NCBI GenBank assembly: GCA_003164255.1
Contig: PLST01000589.1
Coordinates: 2,386-8,531 of the forward strand
Direction of reading: 5' to 3'
DNA: 6,146 nucleotides
From: Acidobacteriaceae bacterium
GTDB lineage: Bacteria > Acidobacteriota > Terriglobia > Terriglobales > Acidobacteriaceae
This document shows, piece by piece, positions 6,071 through 6,146 of this stretch. Made by a program: the position numbers and the translations under genes. The notes beneath the pieces are model-generated. The model was not told the DNA's origin. It saw only the letters and a list, made by a program, of their open reading frames with translations, and ran no database searches. Positions within the stretch are counted from its first letter, which is position 1. Each line of letters opens with the position of its first letter.

Positions 6071-6146
6071 AGTGTCCCCCACTTGAGCATGTCGAGCAGG
6101 TTGGGCCATATGCCGGCGGCGAGGATCAAGACGACCAGGAGAACGA
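6067..6146 (-). CDS. Antiporter-like membrane subunit (NuoL/M/N type), C-terminal end only
   Basis: Only the last 25 codons are inside the window. They read as a hydrophobic helix (VLLVVLILAAGIWPNLLDML) and a short KWGTL tail, with the stop TGA at 6067-6069 overlapping the small-subunit ATG. The GIWP-x-LLD ending resembles the C-termini of NuoM/HyfF/EchA-type ion-translocating subunits, and such a subunit is expected at this position of a group 4 operon. Which type it is cannot be told from this fragment. Confidence 0.65.
   Translation of the reverse strand, partial: VLLVVLILAAGIWPNLLDMLKWGTL

Noticed and set aside
6071..6109. Upstream ATG at 6109 as the small-subunit start
   Set aside because: The 13 extra codons overlap the coding end of the membrane subunit, and ATG 6070 fits the ATGA overlap found at all other junctions.
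2667..6146. Reading the minus-strand cluster as a respiratory complex I (nuo) operon
   Set aside because: The large subunit keeps all four nickel-ligand cysteines and the small subunit has CxxC rather than the adjacent cysteines of NuoB; NuoE/F/G-like genes are not seen and the order does not match nuoA-N.

Overview
The window holds two unrelated blocks that converge on a repeat-bearing spacer. The left part (1-2270, + strand) carries sugar-related genes: the C-terminal end of a hydroxypyruvate isomerase-like protein, then a complete secreted glycoside hydrolase of family 39. The right part (2667-6146, - strand) is the downstream part of an operon for a membrane-bound, energy-converting (group 4) [NiFe] hydrogenase. 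In transcription order it contains the tail of an antiporter-like membrane subunit, the small subunit, a NuoH/HycD-like membrane subunit, a two-cluster ferredoxin, a NuoC-like subunit and the nickel-binding large subunit.

The hydrogenase subunits are homologous to complex I subunits, but both nickel-ligand motifs of the large subunit are intact (RVCGIC near residue 61 and DPCYSC near residue 352) and the small subunit has the hydrogenase-type CxxC. It is therefore a hydrogenase and not a Nuo complex. By family knowledge such complexes couple electron transfer between ferredoxin (or another low-potential donor) and protons/H2 to ion translocation. The donor enzyme for this one is not in the window. 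Every one of the five visible gene junctions is a 4-base ATGA stop/start overlap, so the subunits are probably translationally coupled. The large subunit stops exactly at the Arg where other [NiFe] hydrogenases are proteolytically trimmed.

The spacer 2271-2666 contains no supported gene. It holds several short palindromes of a shared design (arms ending CT, a two-base RA loop, arms beginning AG), and a perfect 20-bp hairpin next to an A6 run that makes a good intrinsic terminator for the hydrogenase operon.

Organism: moderately GC-rich bacterium. The GGGCTAAAGCCC / CACGACTAAAGTCGTG / CACGGCTGAAGCCGTG palindromes, together with a secreted GH39 enzyme, suggest Acidobacteriota (Terriglobia-like). 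This is inference from remembered genome style, not a search result. No RNA genes, CRISPR arrays or transposases were seen.
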